Origin: Apoderus coryli
Lineage: Eukaryota > Arthropoda > Insecta > Coleoptera > Attelabidae
Length of the DNA stretch: 64,000 nucleotides
Direction: 5' to 3'
Assembly: GCA_911728435.2 (NCBI GenBank)
Contig: OU452206.1
Location: 7,284,297 to 7,348,296, forward strand
Part shown: in pieces, positions 22,811 through 33,046 of the stretch
Position numbering within the stretch: the first letter of the stretch is position 1
Layout: each line of letters opens with the position of its first letter
Position numbers and translations under genes: made by a program
Notes under the pieces: generated by a model
The model's database searches: none
Seen by the model: only the letters and a program-made list of their open reading frames with translations
What the model was told of the DNA's origin: nothing

Positions 22811-23241
22811 AATGTGCCACAGGCTTGGTTTGAGTTTTTGTACCTATGTATTTCTGATACTGAAAGATTAGTGTTTTTTAGATTTTCTATTCTCCAAATC
22901 ATATGGATTTACAATTGAAATGTGTACCTTCAATTTATTCTGGTCAGTTCACTCATATATTGGTTTATTTCAGATTAAAACACAAACATTCATTTAGAAA
23001 AAGAATTTTTTGCTGGTATGGTCAAATACATCGTTTGTTGTTATGATTTATTTACAGATATAACTTTTGTTTCTAAGGTGAGGGAGGATGTTGACAGCAC
23101 TTTAATTTTAGTTGTTTCTTATGTGATTGTGTGTCAGATTAACAGTTTGACTGGTGTCATGTTGTATAACATATGTTTCATGTTTTTATTTTATTTTTTT
23201 TTTTGATTGTTTTATGTACATTCTTTTTTATTCTCATTTTT

Positions 23242-23398
23242 GGACTACGCGAAATATTAGTTTAAAAATAAAAAAAAATCTTCTCGATTTTAGCCTGAAG
23301 AAGTGCATATATAGGCACGAAACGTTGCAATAGAGACTACACCAAGTTAATTGGAATTTTCATTTTTCCCGAAACATGATAATTCACAAAATTCAATT
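23242..23398 (+). repeat. Hammerhead-like inverted unit, right arm
   Basis: This is the inverted partner of 22,653-22,810. It carries the plus-strand motif at 23,288-23,331 (CCTGAAGAAGTGC, then GGCACGAAACGTTGC). Identity between the arms is about 95% by eye. Confidence 0.8.
23288..23331 (+). ncRNA. Hammerhead-like motif, CTGAAGA variant
   Basis: The plus strand has the same core as 22,721: CTGAAGA, an extra A, GTGC with GCAC as stem II, and GAAACGTTGC. The loop differs by one base. It faces away from its partner. Confidence 0.5.
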
Positions 23399-23495
23399 AT
23401 TTATTTTAAGTATTTACTATGCTCCCAATTTGAGTAAATACATTTTTATTAGATACACTATGCTCAACATGCCTCAAAATTAATTATCTATATAC

Positions 23496-24495
23496 ATAAG
23501 TCATTGTCCAAACTAAAGGACGTGATAGAGAAGCTCATTTATGCTAAAAGACATCAAAGATATAAGCACTGGCATTTGATCGACTACGTAATTGTCGCAC
23601 TCGTGACCGACATGAAGTAAAGGGCACCAAAGCTTTAACGAGTGCGGATGATGGCTGGACTGACCATCGAGTGGTGCAACCCAGTATGACTCTATGTCAT
23701 GGAAGGAAACTAAGGCGAAAGCTTAAAATCGAATGCCTAGAGGACAACCGAGAAAAACAGTGTTTCCAACAATACCTAAAGGTTAAGCTCCCTCAAGAAT
23801 ATCAGGATGGCTTTGTGCGGCGAGAACTTCAGGATTGGTTCGACGAAAATGACAAAGAGATACAATAAGGGTAAAGTTTTCATTACCTGGCAAAATGACC
23901 GCTACTCAACATACAAAAAGCGTCTCGTACAACGAAGAACTCGATATCCGAAGAATTAGTGGTAGACGGCTAAATCAATCAAAATGGAACAACTAGCCGA
24001 GAGCAACAACACCAGGGTTTCTTCCAGTCCACCTTTCATTCACAGCTTACGGTCGGCTCACGAAACCAGCAAAAGAGGTACGAGGATGTTCTCAAGACCA
24101 ACATGAAGAAGTGTGGCTTAGATGTGAAGAACGCGAACGACCGATCGAGATGGAGACATACCATTTCGAGGGTCATCAAGTTTTGAAGTTGCAGTTTTGA
24201 ACGACATGAGGATGCGAAGAGGCAGCATCAAAGGGAGAGAGAACGCATCGATGGGGCAGCGCACCTACAACAGCAAGTAAATGGTGGTGCTTTGTGTGGC
24301 AGTTTTGTGACATAAATTGTGGCTCTAGGATCGGTCTGTTTAGCCATCTTAGGAGTCACAACAGAAATCTTTGAGTTGGAGTAACTCATACTCGTTAGCG
24401 AATGAATGCTGATGATGATGATTTTATTCAGGGTGTCTGATAAGTCATAGTCCAAAGTAAAGGACGTCATAGAGAAGGTCATTTATGCTAAAAAA
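23496..24495 (+). mobile_element. LINE segment between 56-bp direct repeats
   Basis: ATAAGTCATTGTCCAAACTA with the following 36 bp (23,496-23,552) recurs with about six mismatches at 24,440-24,495. A LINE piece lies exactly between them. The second copy is preceded by CAGGGTGTCTG, a Tc1/mariner-type end. The repeats could be an unusually long target duplication, or two copies of a terminal repeat. Confidence 0.5.
23557..24370 (+). pseudogene. LINE endonuclease end, linker and zinc-knuckle remnant
   Basis: The first part reads HWHLIDYVIV, then after a frameshift VKGTKALTSADDGWTDHRVV, the C-terminal end of an APE-type LINE endonuclease with its terminal Asp-His. A linker follows (RKLRRKLKIECLED) ending QDWFDENDKEIQ at the stop near 23,867. 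After unrecognised or frameshifted sequence, CDINCGSRIGLFSHLRSH near 24,300-24,355 matches the Cys/His knuckle at the end of such LINE proteins. The RT between them is deleted. The copy is dead. Confidence 0.7.
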
Positions 24496-25394
24496 AATAT
24501 AATATATGGGTGCGATTCCTTATTGTTTTAGAATAATTTTTAGTTTTGTGATTTTTACCAAAAAATTTGATTTTTGGCAAAGACTATTGCAAAAAACTCA
24601 AGGACACTTTTAACCATCTCGTTTGTGTAAAAATTCCAAGTCAGTCAGCTCTGATCCCTAATATTAAAATACATTTTTTGTCAATACTTTAAGCCTAGCA
24701 TTGTCCAATAATTGCCCGAAAGTTATAGGTCTCGTGGTAATACCTCAGAAATTATTCAAAGTTGTGTAGGCTTGTCTTCTGTCTACCTGTTTATGAGCAG
24801 TAAGCAGCGAGAGTCGCCTATTCCTGTTATTAACGACTGATTCATCATCATCTACCATCACTTTTGATTTGGGCCTGCTAAGTTTTTGAAAATGTCAAAA
24901 AGTCCGGTCTGAATAATAGAAAACCGTAGAAAATTAAGCAATTTCAGTGCTGACAACACTGAACAAAATTCTGCATCCTGTGAAACAAAATTTACAGAGT
25001 GTTACATTTGAGAATATAAGTTGCACTCGTTTAAATGGAGATAAATTTTGGTTAATAATTGTGACCTTAATAATAATAAATATTGTTTGCATTAATAAGT
25101 TACTATGAAAGCTAGTTATCAGTAGCCTAAACAGTTTTTTGTTCAGCTGTACCGCTGCAGCTGTTTTGTACAGCTGTGAGTGTGTGAAATATTCACAAAT
25201 CTATTATAGGACGTATTAAGCCCCACCTAAAATATTTTAAATTTTTAAAAATTCCCTAAGGTAAATAACAAAAAACACAATGCGGCAATATATGATATAT
25301 TTCAGGGGTAACCAACAGGAAACTTTTTTTTTACAAAACATTTTTAAAACATTATAAAAAATATATTTTTATAAAAATGGGTCTTATTGCAAAC
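24496..25394. other. Spacer, nothing recognised
   Basis: AT-rich sequence with no motif seen. A GCTGTACCGCTGCAGCTG and CAGCTGTG cluster near 25,145-25,180 is locally palindromic. Confidence 0.35.
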
Positions 25395-25512
25395 ATGTGT
25401 ATTTTATAAGGCCCACATGCTGCAACGTCTCTAAGGGCTGCTTCCATATTCCTTGAGGTCCAATTGTCAGCTCGCCTCTTTACATTTGTGCTCTTGGTTT
25501 TATAGCCATGTC
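25395..25512 (-). pseudogene. Psq/pogo-type transposase N-terminus
   Basis: The minus strand reads KTKSTNVKRRADNWTSRNM and EAALRDVAACG before the reading becomes unrecognisable. A basic start followed by W(S/T)xxxMxxALxxV is typical of the pipsqueak-type helix-turn-helix that opens pogo/Tigger transposases. No catalytic motif follows, so only the DNA-binding N-terminus survives. Repeated AATAAGGCCCACC/GGGCCTTATT strings around 25,563-25,600 and 26,250-26,275 may mark the same element. Confidence 0.5.
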
Positions 25513-25689
25513 AGAGTAGCAACCTGAAATTAAAAATTACAATATTAAAACCGAATGCACCTAATAAGGCCCACCGAATTTATCAAGTGGGCCTTATTTA
25601 AACCATGTATTGCTCCTAGAAAAAAATTGGGGATAACAAATCCTTGTAAATGATGTCATTTTCTACAGCTAGGCACTAAAACAATATTG

Positions 25690-25905
25690 TATTATAGATA
25701 TATCAAAACGACGTCTGCTCCACAAGTAAACTATATATATTGTTCAATATCGACAGTCAGTCATACATGTTTCGAGGGTTAATCCTCATCATCAGTGACA
25801 TTATAAAAAATCCATTGTAGAATACATACGTTCTGAAAATAAATGATTATAAGAAAGGTTTGTTAATCACAGTTTGTAAAGAGTCTTACCACTTGTGAAA
25901 AAATT
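25690..25905 (-). repeat. Hammerhead-like (Penelope-type) unit, single copy
   Basis: On the minus strand: a TTACCAC-like end is replaced here by CACAAGTGGTAAGACTC, then the hammerhead-like core, then TTGTGGAGCAGACGTCG at 25,692-25,730. The same order of blocks is seen in the unit at 60,655-60,900. No inverted partner was found nearby. Confidence 0.65.
25756..25803 (-). ncRNA. Hammerhead-ribozyme-like motif
   Basis: The minus strand reads TGTCACTGATGATGAGG, ATTAAC, CCTC, then GAAACATGTATGACTGA. Stem I pairs GTCA with TGAC, stem II GAGG with CCTC, and stem III AC with GT around AT. The predicted site is after GUA. Stem I differs in sequence from the copies with ACCA/TGGT yet stays paired, a compensatory change. 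An extra T follows CTGATGA. Confidence 0.65.
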
Positions 25906-26311
25906 TCTAGAGTTTATACATAAATATTGATGAAATTCTTAACATTAAATTATGGGCTTCATTGAGCCCAACAATTTGGTTTTCTTTTTATTGATCATTC
26001 CAATGGAATGGAGATTTAAAATTTTTCGGAAATGCGATCAATTTAACAAACTCGTGGTTATGTTGAAATTAATTTAAGGTTATGAACATGGTATCATGCG
26101 CATTACCCCTTTGTCACATTTCTCATATGGCTCTAAACAAACGAACAGCGGCCGGGCCCGCGTTTTTACTTCCACTCTTAGCTGATTCCTCTACCTATCT
26201 CTAAATGCCCATGAGTTGATAGTACGTTGGAATTGAAGCGCTAAATTTGAAACAGGGCCTTATTTAGTGCTAGGCCTTATTCAGTTGGGTTTCAAACACA
26301 TATTGACCAAA

Positions 26312-26420
26312 ATATACCTACTATCTTCGTGTCATCTGCATAAAGCTGATATATTTTGGTAAAACATAAAATTACGAGAAACAGAATGAGCCCTAGAACT
26401 AGTCCTTCAGTTACTTCAAA
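26312..26420 (-). pseudogene. LINE RT active-site fragment
   Basis: The minus strand reads EVTEGLVLGLILFLVILCF and then KIYQLYADDTKIV. This is the RT block normally written VPQGSVLGPxLF followed by the YADDT active site. PQ has become TE, and the fragment is only about 36 codons. It is a dead relic of a non-LTR element. Confidence 0.65.
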
Positions 26421-26465
26421 AGCTTGGCACTACCCTTGGCAATATTAGGATGCACATATGCTGTA

Positions 26466-26499
26466 AGCAAAGATTAATTTGTGTACATTAATCTTTGCT
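26466..26499. repeat. Perfect 13-bp hairpin
   Basis: AGCAAAGATTAAT and ATTAATCTTTGCT flank TTGTGTAC, and GCTGTAAG lies on both outer sides. It is an isolated structure of unknown role. Confidence 0.5.
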
Positions 26500-27835
26500 G
26501 TAAGTAAACAGCAGCAAACTAGGTATTGATATGGCGCCACTCTAATTCCGACATTTCCCAATATCCTTATTAATTAATAATTTCAGTAAGTAATTTTTAA
26601 GGGAAATTTGCTTCATCAGACATAATACCTATTATACATTATATTATAGTTTCACTAAAATTGTCTAAACAGGTTTATTCGAAACACAGCAAAATTACTC
26701 GTACCTAGGTAGTTTAATTTAATAATTGTTGGCAACAACATAGAAACAAATGAAGTTCTGTTTATACCATATTAATAATGCTATATGCGATTAGGTAAAA
26801 CCAAATGCCAAAGCCGGTGGAAGACGAATTAACTAATCTGGTTAAACTAATTTGCTTTGAACATTCTGTTAGTTTATAACTAATGTAAATGTAGTCTGCG
26901 ACACAATCGAATGTTCAATACGATTATATACAGGGCGTGTCGTACTGAAACCTACATACGTAAACAGTGGATAGAGGGTACCATATTTATAAAGGCCGAT
27001 TTAGCCAACGTGTTTGTATAACACATAAATCACAGTGAATAGGTTTTAGTCGTAATTTTTGTCACATATTTAGTGTATAATGCATAACAAAAGCGAATGG
27101 TTTATCCAACATATAAAAGTAATAAGAACATTTGTTTTTATGTGTTAGTGTAACGTTTCTTTTTCGGTGTTTCATAACAAAAAATATTAGAAAAAACGTT
27201 TCAATAAAAACGTTCGAGTACTTGTTATAGCCTACAATTCAAAAAACAACAATCACGCCTGCCCATAATTCCATTCGACGTAATCACAATCATAAAGGTT
27301 AGCTGAACAGAACAGTGACATCTGCCACTGTACTGAATTCGCCCTTTAATAAAGACCTTTATTATTATTATTATTATTAAAATAATTGAACATTCAGAGT
27401 TATGACTATGCATTACAACTTGTAACATAAACGTTGTCTAAACGTTACCAATAGGCATAACGTATCTTAACTAGTTATGATTGTGATCATATTTATACAT
27501 ACACTAAACAAATTGTTATGCTTATTCGTTGGCTAATCAGCCTTAATATACCATACTCAATATAAATTATTACTACCAAAGTCACGCAAAAATTCAATAA
27601 CACTTGAAAGAAAATTTTTTTGGAAGAAACGCACTTTTGTTTTAAAATGGCCCGTTTTTGACGTAAGAGTATAATAGTATACAGGATCGATCGTGTTGTA
27701 GATAAACGTATTCTCCATAAAATACTAATAATATTTGATATGATAAAGTCACTTAAAGTAAACGGTTAGTCATCTATTTAATTTGAAAAAATAAACATTC
27801 TAAACTACTCTAAATTTAGATTCTAGCAATGCATT
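26500..27835. other. Spacer with element ends
   Basis: No gene is seen. An isolated ACAGGGCGTGTCGTACTGAA end occurs near 26,931. A LINE-like 3' end, AATAAAGACCTTTATTATTATTATTATTATTA, is at 27,347-27,378. Confidence 0.4.
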
Positions 27836-27839
27836 TTGC

Positions 27840-28150
27840 GAACTGTGCTTCGTTCGCCTCTTGACAGTAAGCAAGCCGTTCGTAATTCGAGTTCTTTGAT
27901 CACGTTTCTTACCATTCAGGAGATGTTCAATACTTTTCGGGTTATTTACATACACTCTATGTTTAGATAAGTCAAACCAAAAAATTCCAAAGGGGTTAGG
28001 TCAAGCGAACTAGCAGGCCACGCGATTTCACTCCTTCACCCAAAACATCGGCGGGGAAATACATCGTTTAAATATTGGCCCACTTCTATACTGTGTGGAA
28101 GCGCACCATCTAGTTGAATCCAAATTGAATCTTCTCGATTTTTGGGGTTA
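27840..28150 (-). pseudogene. Tc1/mariner-like transposase, catalytic C-terminal part
   Basis: In broken minus-strand frames I read WIQLDGAPPHSIEVGQYLND, which contains the second catalytic Asp block. EIAWPASSLDLTPLEFFG follows and corresponds to WPARSPDLTPLDFFLWG around the third acidic residue. Further on is a degraded tail. The order and spacing are those of insect IS630/Tc1/mariner-type transposases. The N-terminal half is missing and several stops are present. Confidence 0.75.
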
Positions 28151-28334
28151 TGTAGGTACATTCATGCTTGAATTTTCATTCTCATTGTCTAATTAAACAG
28201 GTACGCAGTGTATTATTATTTTTGCTATTTAACTTTTTATTTGATTATAAATAACCAACTACTTATATGTGCAAGAGATTAAAGTTTTCCTTTTGAACTA
28301 GAAAAAAGTCATATAATTAAAGATGCGAAAATTG

Positions 28335-28550
28335 AAGTTAGTCTCCACAAAATAACCTTTAATAAAAGCCTTCTCTTTTTTAGGAACCAAACATTTTTCG
28401 GAATAATCTTATGCCATCCTTAGCGGTCTTTTAAGTTTGAGTTATTTTTGTGGTTTCTTATAGACCAATCATGATGGAATAAGATTATTCGGAAATATGT
28501 TTGGTTCCTGGCTTTGATTAAAGTTTTTTTGGAAGGGTTAGTTAGACACA
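28335..28550. repeat. Compact inverted pair of hammerhead-like units
   Basis: The left arm (28,335-28,425, minus orientation) and right arm (28,465-28,550, plus) are inverted over about 85 bp with only about 40 bp between them. Both arms have GGAACCAAACA with TTTCGGAATAATCTTAT, and the outer left side has GTCTCCACAAAATAA, as in the family at 55.85 kb. The left core reads CTAAGGAT instead of CTGATGAT, with stem I ACCG/TGGT. The right core is more degraded. Confidence 0.55.
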
Positions 28551-28599
28551 AGTATCCGGTTTCAGTGTAGCCTTTTGCGAAAAATCGCTGCGTATTTAC

Positions 28600-28990
28600 C
28601 CAATCCAGTCAACTACCGCATTGGCAAATTTACCATAGAAATTTTTCAGTGCAGTTTGTTGTGACCCCAGTTATTCCTGATTAGGAATATATCTGGTGCT
28701 CGTGTTTAGTTCAGCTTTTCAGGAGTTCCCGCAGCGTTATTTCAGAAAAGCCACCGCATGGTCCAGACTACCATAATATGGGACCACAGAGGCATGTCTA
28801 GCCAGCTAATCCGCTCCCTCATTGCTTCCAATTCCTGAGTGCCCTGGAAGCCATATCAGTGTAACTCTGTTATGGTCCACAATGGCGCTAAGTTCTCTCT
28901 AGCATTCCGACACCAGTTGCTTTGTTACTTTCAGATTCTTCATTGCCCAGGGTCCTGGCTCAATCAGTACATATTGATTCATTTATTTGT
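28600..28990 (-). pseudogene. LINE RNase H domain remnant
   Basis: The minus strand reads AIVDHNRVTLIWLPGHSGIG, then SNEGAD, a stop, and LARHASVVPYYGSLD. The H-S-G-I-x-x-N-E-x-A-D signature with the preceding hydrophobic strand is the C-terminal half of an RNase H domain, as in Jockey- and I-type non-LTR elements. Frameshifts and stops are frequent on both sides. It shows that a second group of LINEs, one that has RNase H, contributed to this window. Confidence 0.75.
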
Positions 28991-29540
28991 GTAGGAGACA
29001 ATCTGTTTGTTTATGCATATGTACCTACTGCAACATTGCAATCACTGTAGATGTGTTGTTCTCCAGGGAAAATTTTAGATTTGAATTTCATGTCTCACTG
29101 CAACACTTCCGTTTTAGGTTTTCGACTCGCCTATAAACGATGCTGTCCCGATTAACCTCACGGGAGTCAAGATATCCAACTTATTTTCGAAATGATTTTT
29201 TTAAGATTTTGAAGACTAAGAAATCTTCATCTTTTGCTTAAACAAGCCTTAATATTGGAAATTTGTTTCACGCTACCATGATTCCCAACTTACCAAATTT
29301 AAATTAGTTTATTTCGTACAATATCCAATACAACACAAACATTAAACTAAAACTAAATATATAAACAATATTTACAAATCATGCATCAGCAACCTGGTGG
29401 GCATGGTGGCCTCTTGAATAGTTAATGTTTGTTTGACAATAATCTTTTGCATTGATAAGATGAATAATTTGTTGTCCAGCAGAAAAACATTTCTGTTATT
29501 AAAAACCAGTAACAAATAATACACAAAAAATTTAAATAAG

Positions 29541-29583
29541 ATTGTCCTGAAGAAGGCAAGAATTTACCTTGCCGAAACCTAGA
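29541..29583 (+). ncRNA. Hammerhead-like motif, CTGAAGA variant
   Basis: The sequence is TCCTGAAGAAGGCAAG, AATTTAC, CTTGCC, GAAACCTAG. Stem II (GGCAAG/CTTGCC) is a perfect 6-bp helix. The extra A after CTGAAGA is present. The stem III/cleavage side (ACCTAG) is degenerate, so it is probably inactive. Confidence 0.45.
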
Positions 29584-29599
29584 AAAAGAAAAAATATGA

Positions 29600-32500
29600 C
29601 AGGGAACTAAATAAAATATATAGTTCCAATTATATGATTGTTTGTGTTCGAACCTCAACCCAAGAAAATATATAAAATTATAAAAACAAGGTTCAAGAAA
29701 TCGAAAAAGAAAAAAAAAATAACCTTTTGGTTTTTCATCGAGGGATTGAATCGGTCAAGACGTCAAACGTAATATAAGCATATAACAAAAAACAAAACTT
29801 AGCGGCGTGACTGTCTAGGATTATCAGTATGGTGTAATTCAGGGAAAATATTAAAGAAAAAACCTGTTTAACGGAGCTGTCAATGGTCTTGGCTGATTCC
29901 GACGTGCAATCCGCAAAACGGACCACTGTACCGTCGCCCAGGCGAGCGCTCACGATGCAGGCAGGTCGAGATGCAGCAGTCTAGTATGCCAGTCGTGATC
30001 AGCTGGCTATGTGAAATAAACTTATAATATATAATATAGGGCTTATATTAGCACGAATAGGTATATTAATTGCCAATAAAATGTAGATGACGACATCTAG
30101 TGTTTGAGTCCGTAGCATGCCCTGTGAAATAAATTTGAGAAATGACCAGACAAGAAGTAAACACTTTATTTAATTTTGTAGTAGCTATTTTACTGTTGAA
30201 GCATCAAATTTGACAGATGAATTAAATTTGTTTGTATGTGCTTCTGTGTATTCATTATTAAGCATGATATTTTTCTCCAACAAATCCGGTGTCATAAATA
30301 TTCGACTCCAATGGTTATTCGTCACCATCTGCATTGTCTAAGATTTTTTCTTAAATAGGCGACTGTTCAAGATCAAAACATGTCTAGTTTTACTGTATAT
30401 CGCGAAATTAGCTTCGCAAGTTCAAACATGCTACGATAGTACGTATTTCCATTATACGAATACCTAGTTCACTTCTGAAACATTTTTCCTGCTGAACATA
30501 ATCCAAATTGCAAATCATTATTATTGACGATTATACACACCTATATAACAAATTTACGATATGCATTATGAATTTTAAGGCTTATCTACTTCACTAAAAC
30601 CCTTATGCAATAATAGTTCCTCTCGCATTATAACAGATTTATATATTATTTTGGCTTTTCGCGGCATAATATAAATTGTCCTACAAAAGCCAACGGGATA
30701 ACATACCGCAATATATTATAAGCTATATGTACGTGTGTACACCGGTTTAATCAAGTCGTAAATTTCGAAATTGGATCCTACCATTTCGTCGTTTTAATAT
30801 AAAGCCTCTATATCTCTCTTTCTCTTTGTTTCTATACCATATACATATGGCATAAATTTGTAATAAAACTGGGCACTATTTCGCAGTAGCTAGTCTACAG
30901 GAAATATTAAGTCATGACAGTTTTTTCAAGTCTACACACTAGTAAGGATTAAAAGACTTTATACAGAGAGGAAGTTTATGGTTCTATTATGATAATTTCT
31001 TTAAATGTCTCATCATCTTTTAGTACAATGTACAAGCGGCCAATAGACTCGGTTGCAATCCTCGAGACAGACAATAGTTCAACCTTAAAAAGAAATTGAG
31101 ATCGAATGGAATATATCGATACATTTCTTGCATCTCTATTAGTGACAGAAAGTTGACATTTCTAGCATCCACGTCAAATTAAATGTATCCGTTCGAGTAA
31201 CAATATGTGCAGACGGGCTTCAATTTCAATAATAATAAAAAAAAGTTCAACGACCCAGTTTTCAATAATAATAAAAACAGTTCCATGGCCCTGTTTTGAA
31301 CTTGCAACCAGAGTAAACGTTTACACAATTGGATAACAGGTATGCCATGGTTGGTTAAATAGTCTTTAAATGCAGGCGCCCGGAACGTAGATGGTGAGGA
31401 CGGAAAAAAATCAATATTCGAATGCCAAATGTGTCAACATGTTTCAACTTGTGTCATTTAAAACAATTCTGCCAGATTTAGTTCATGTGAATAGTATTAA
31501 AATAATAAATATTTGGTATATTATTGTGGTAGTTGAGTAAATTAAATTTGTTGGAAAATCAAGTATTTAACCATGTTTCATGTGTAAATAGATTGCGTAA
31601 TGTGTGGATTTGTTGAGGAAAATGTGCTGAATATGTTTATGGTGAAAATGTTCAATTAAAGTGTGGCATCTGCGAATTTCTTATGTTTTCTTGACTGTTG
31701 TCAGATTTTGAATGATTTGAATTGAATGAAATATAAATAATATGAAATTTTTTCAACAACCAAATTATTTTAGCAAAAATAAAAGAAACTTGGGGAAATG
31801 AAGTTTGTGTTTAATTAGGCATCTGCGCGTGTGTCGGGTGTAAATATATTTCGGTTTAATTAAGTTATTGCGCGAATAATGAGTACGAGTTGGAGGATAG
31901 CGATAACTTCAAGAACAGTCTGGCACCCGATCATTGTAAGTTTGTACGTTGTTTAAGCGAGTAGATGCCATAAGAATTGTAACAGTTAAATTTTCCGCCC
32001 TGTTTAATATTAAAATTGGCTTGCCGATTAGTCTGTGCAAACGTATACCTATGGGGCCCACACAGAGGAATGGTGATGGCTAGAGTTCGGTAGATATGCG
32101 TGAAGGTCAAATTTCCTTAGTTAGTGTCCAGTAGTAATTCAGATTGCGTTCCAAATTTTTCTATTATAACGTTTTGAACGTACCAATTATTTGAGATTTA
32201 AATAGATAATTCATTGTAAGAATTGTGCTAGTTATAATGGAGTGTAGTTTAGAGTTGTGTTGAAGTTATAGTTTGGTGTTCGGTAATACGATTACAGCCT
32301 GGTTGCTGGATATAAATCTCGCATGTAATGGAATAGCTGGATACGTTTTTCTGAAAGTTCTTTCTGAAACTTATTTCTACTCCAAAGCCACACAAAACCT
32401 CCGTAAGTGTTAAACAATTAAATGCCTGGAACTTTTCTTTTTACTTATTACTCGTGTCTTTCAGGGCTTTTAAGTTCCTCAGGAACTACTGGCTTCATTT

Positions 32501-32655
32501 TAGTAGCCATCTTCATGGCCTAGTGCTGAATGATTTTCGTTGAAAGCCTTTGGCTTACTCTCAGTTAAGCGTGGGTATCTGTTGTGTTGGATTGCATAAT
32601 CGTCTTAATAACAGTTGATCTGGATCACTGCAGAATTCTACATTAGGGACTTCTT
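29600..32655. other. Long gene-poor stretch
   Basis: No coding element was recognised. A divergent copy of the CGACATCTAGTGT repeat is at 30,087-30,135. The part at 31,300-32,400 is somewhat GC-richer and has no long frame, so a non-coding transcribed region cannot be excluded but is not supported. Confidence 0.35.
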
Positions 32656-32659
32656 CGCT

Positions 32660-32905
32660 TTTGCAAATTTTTAGAACGATATTTTCGCATATTAAACACA
32701 CTAACAATAATTACGACTGCCGCACACACAGATGCACGTTTATTTTACTTAAATCGGTCTTTTTTTACAACAGGCACTTCTCGCGTAGCGAAAAAAGAAA
32801 TTGTTCAAAAAAGCCACCGTTACTTTCACCACACTTAGGCGCTTAATCAGTGAACTTCGGATACGTGCAAAAACTCCAGGAGTATTTCCGGATTTGATCA
32901 ACTGC
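32660..32905 (+). pseudogene. Tc1-like transposase N-terminal fragment
   Basis: The frame from 32,661 includes HTDARLFYLNRSFF, resembling the Tc1 stretch (R)TDDRFIxLxxLR. After a frameshift comes TTLRRLISELRIRAKTPGVF, which resembles the second helix-turn-helix (TVRRRLxExGLRARxP). The order matches the paired-type DNA-binding half of Tc1 transposases. No catalytic block follows. The match is by pattern only and moderately secure. Confidence 0.45.
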
Positions 32906-32948
32906 ACCCTCAATTTGTAAACGTAACTGCTGTTCATCACCAATCAAT

Positions 32949-33046
32949 TCTATTTCGTTACGCAGGAAATATTTCTATTTTTGATTTTTGGTATTATATT
33001 ATCTTGTCGGGAAAGTTTTGGGGCGACACAACCGATTTTTTTATTT
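32949..33046 (+). repeat. Dispersed repeat GGGAAAGTTTTGGGGCGACA, copy 2
   Basis: TATTTCGTTACGCAGGAAAT, then TATTATCTTGTCGGGAAAGT and TTTGGGGCGACACAACCGA, matches copies at 9,842-9,932 (inverted) and 39,937-40,020. Confidence 0.7.
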
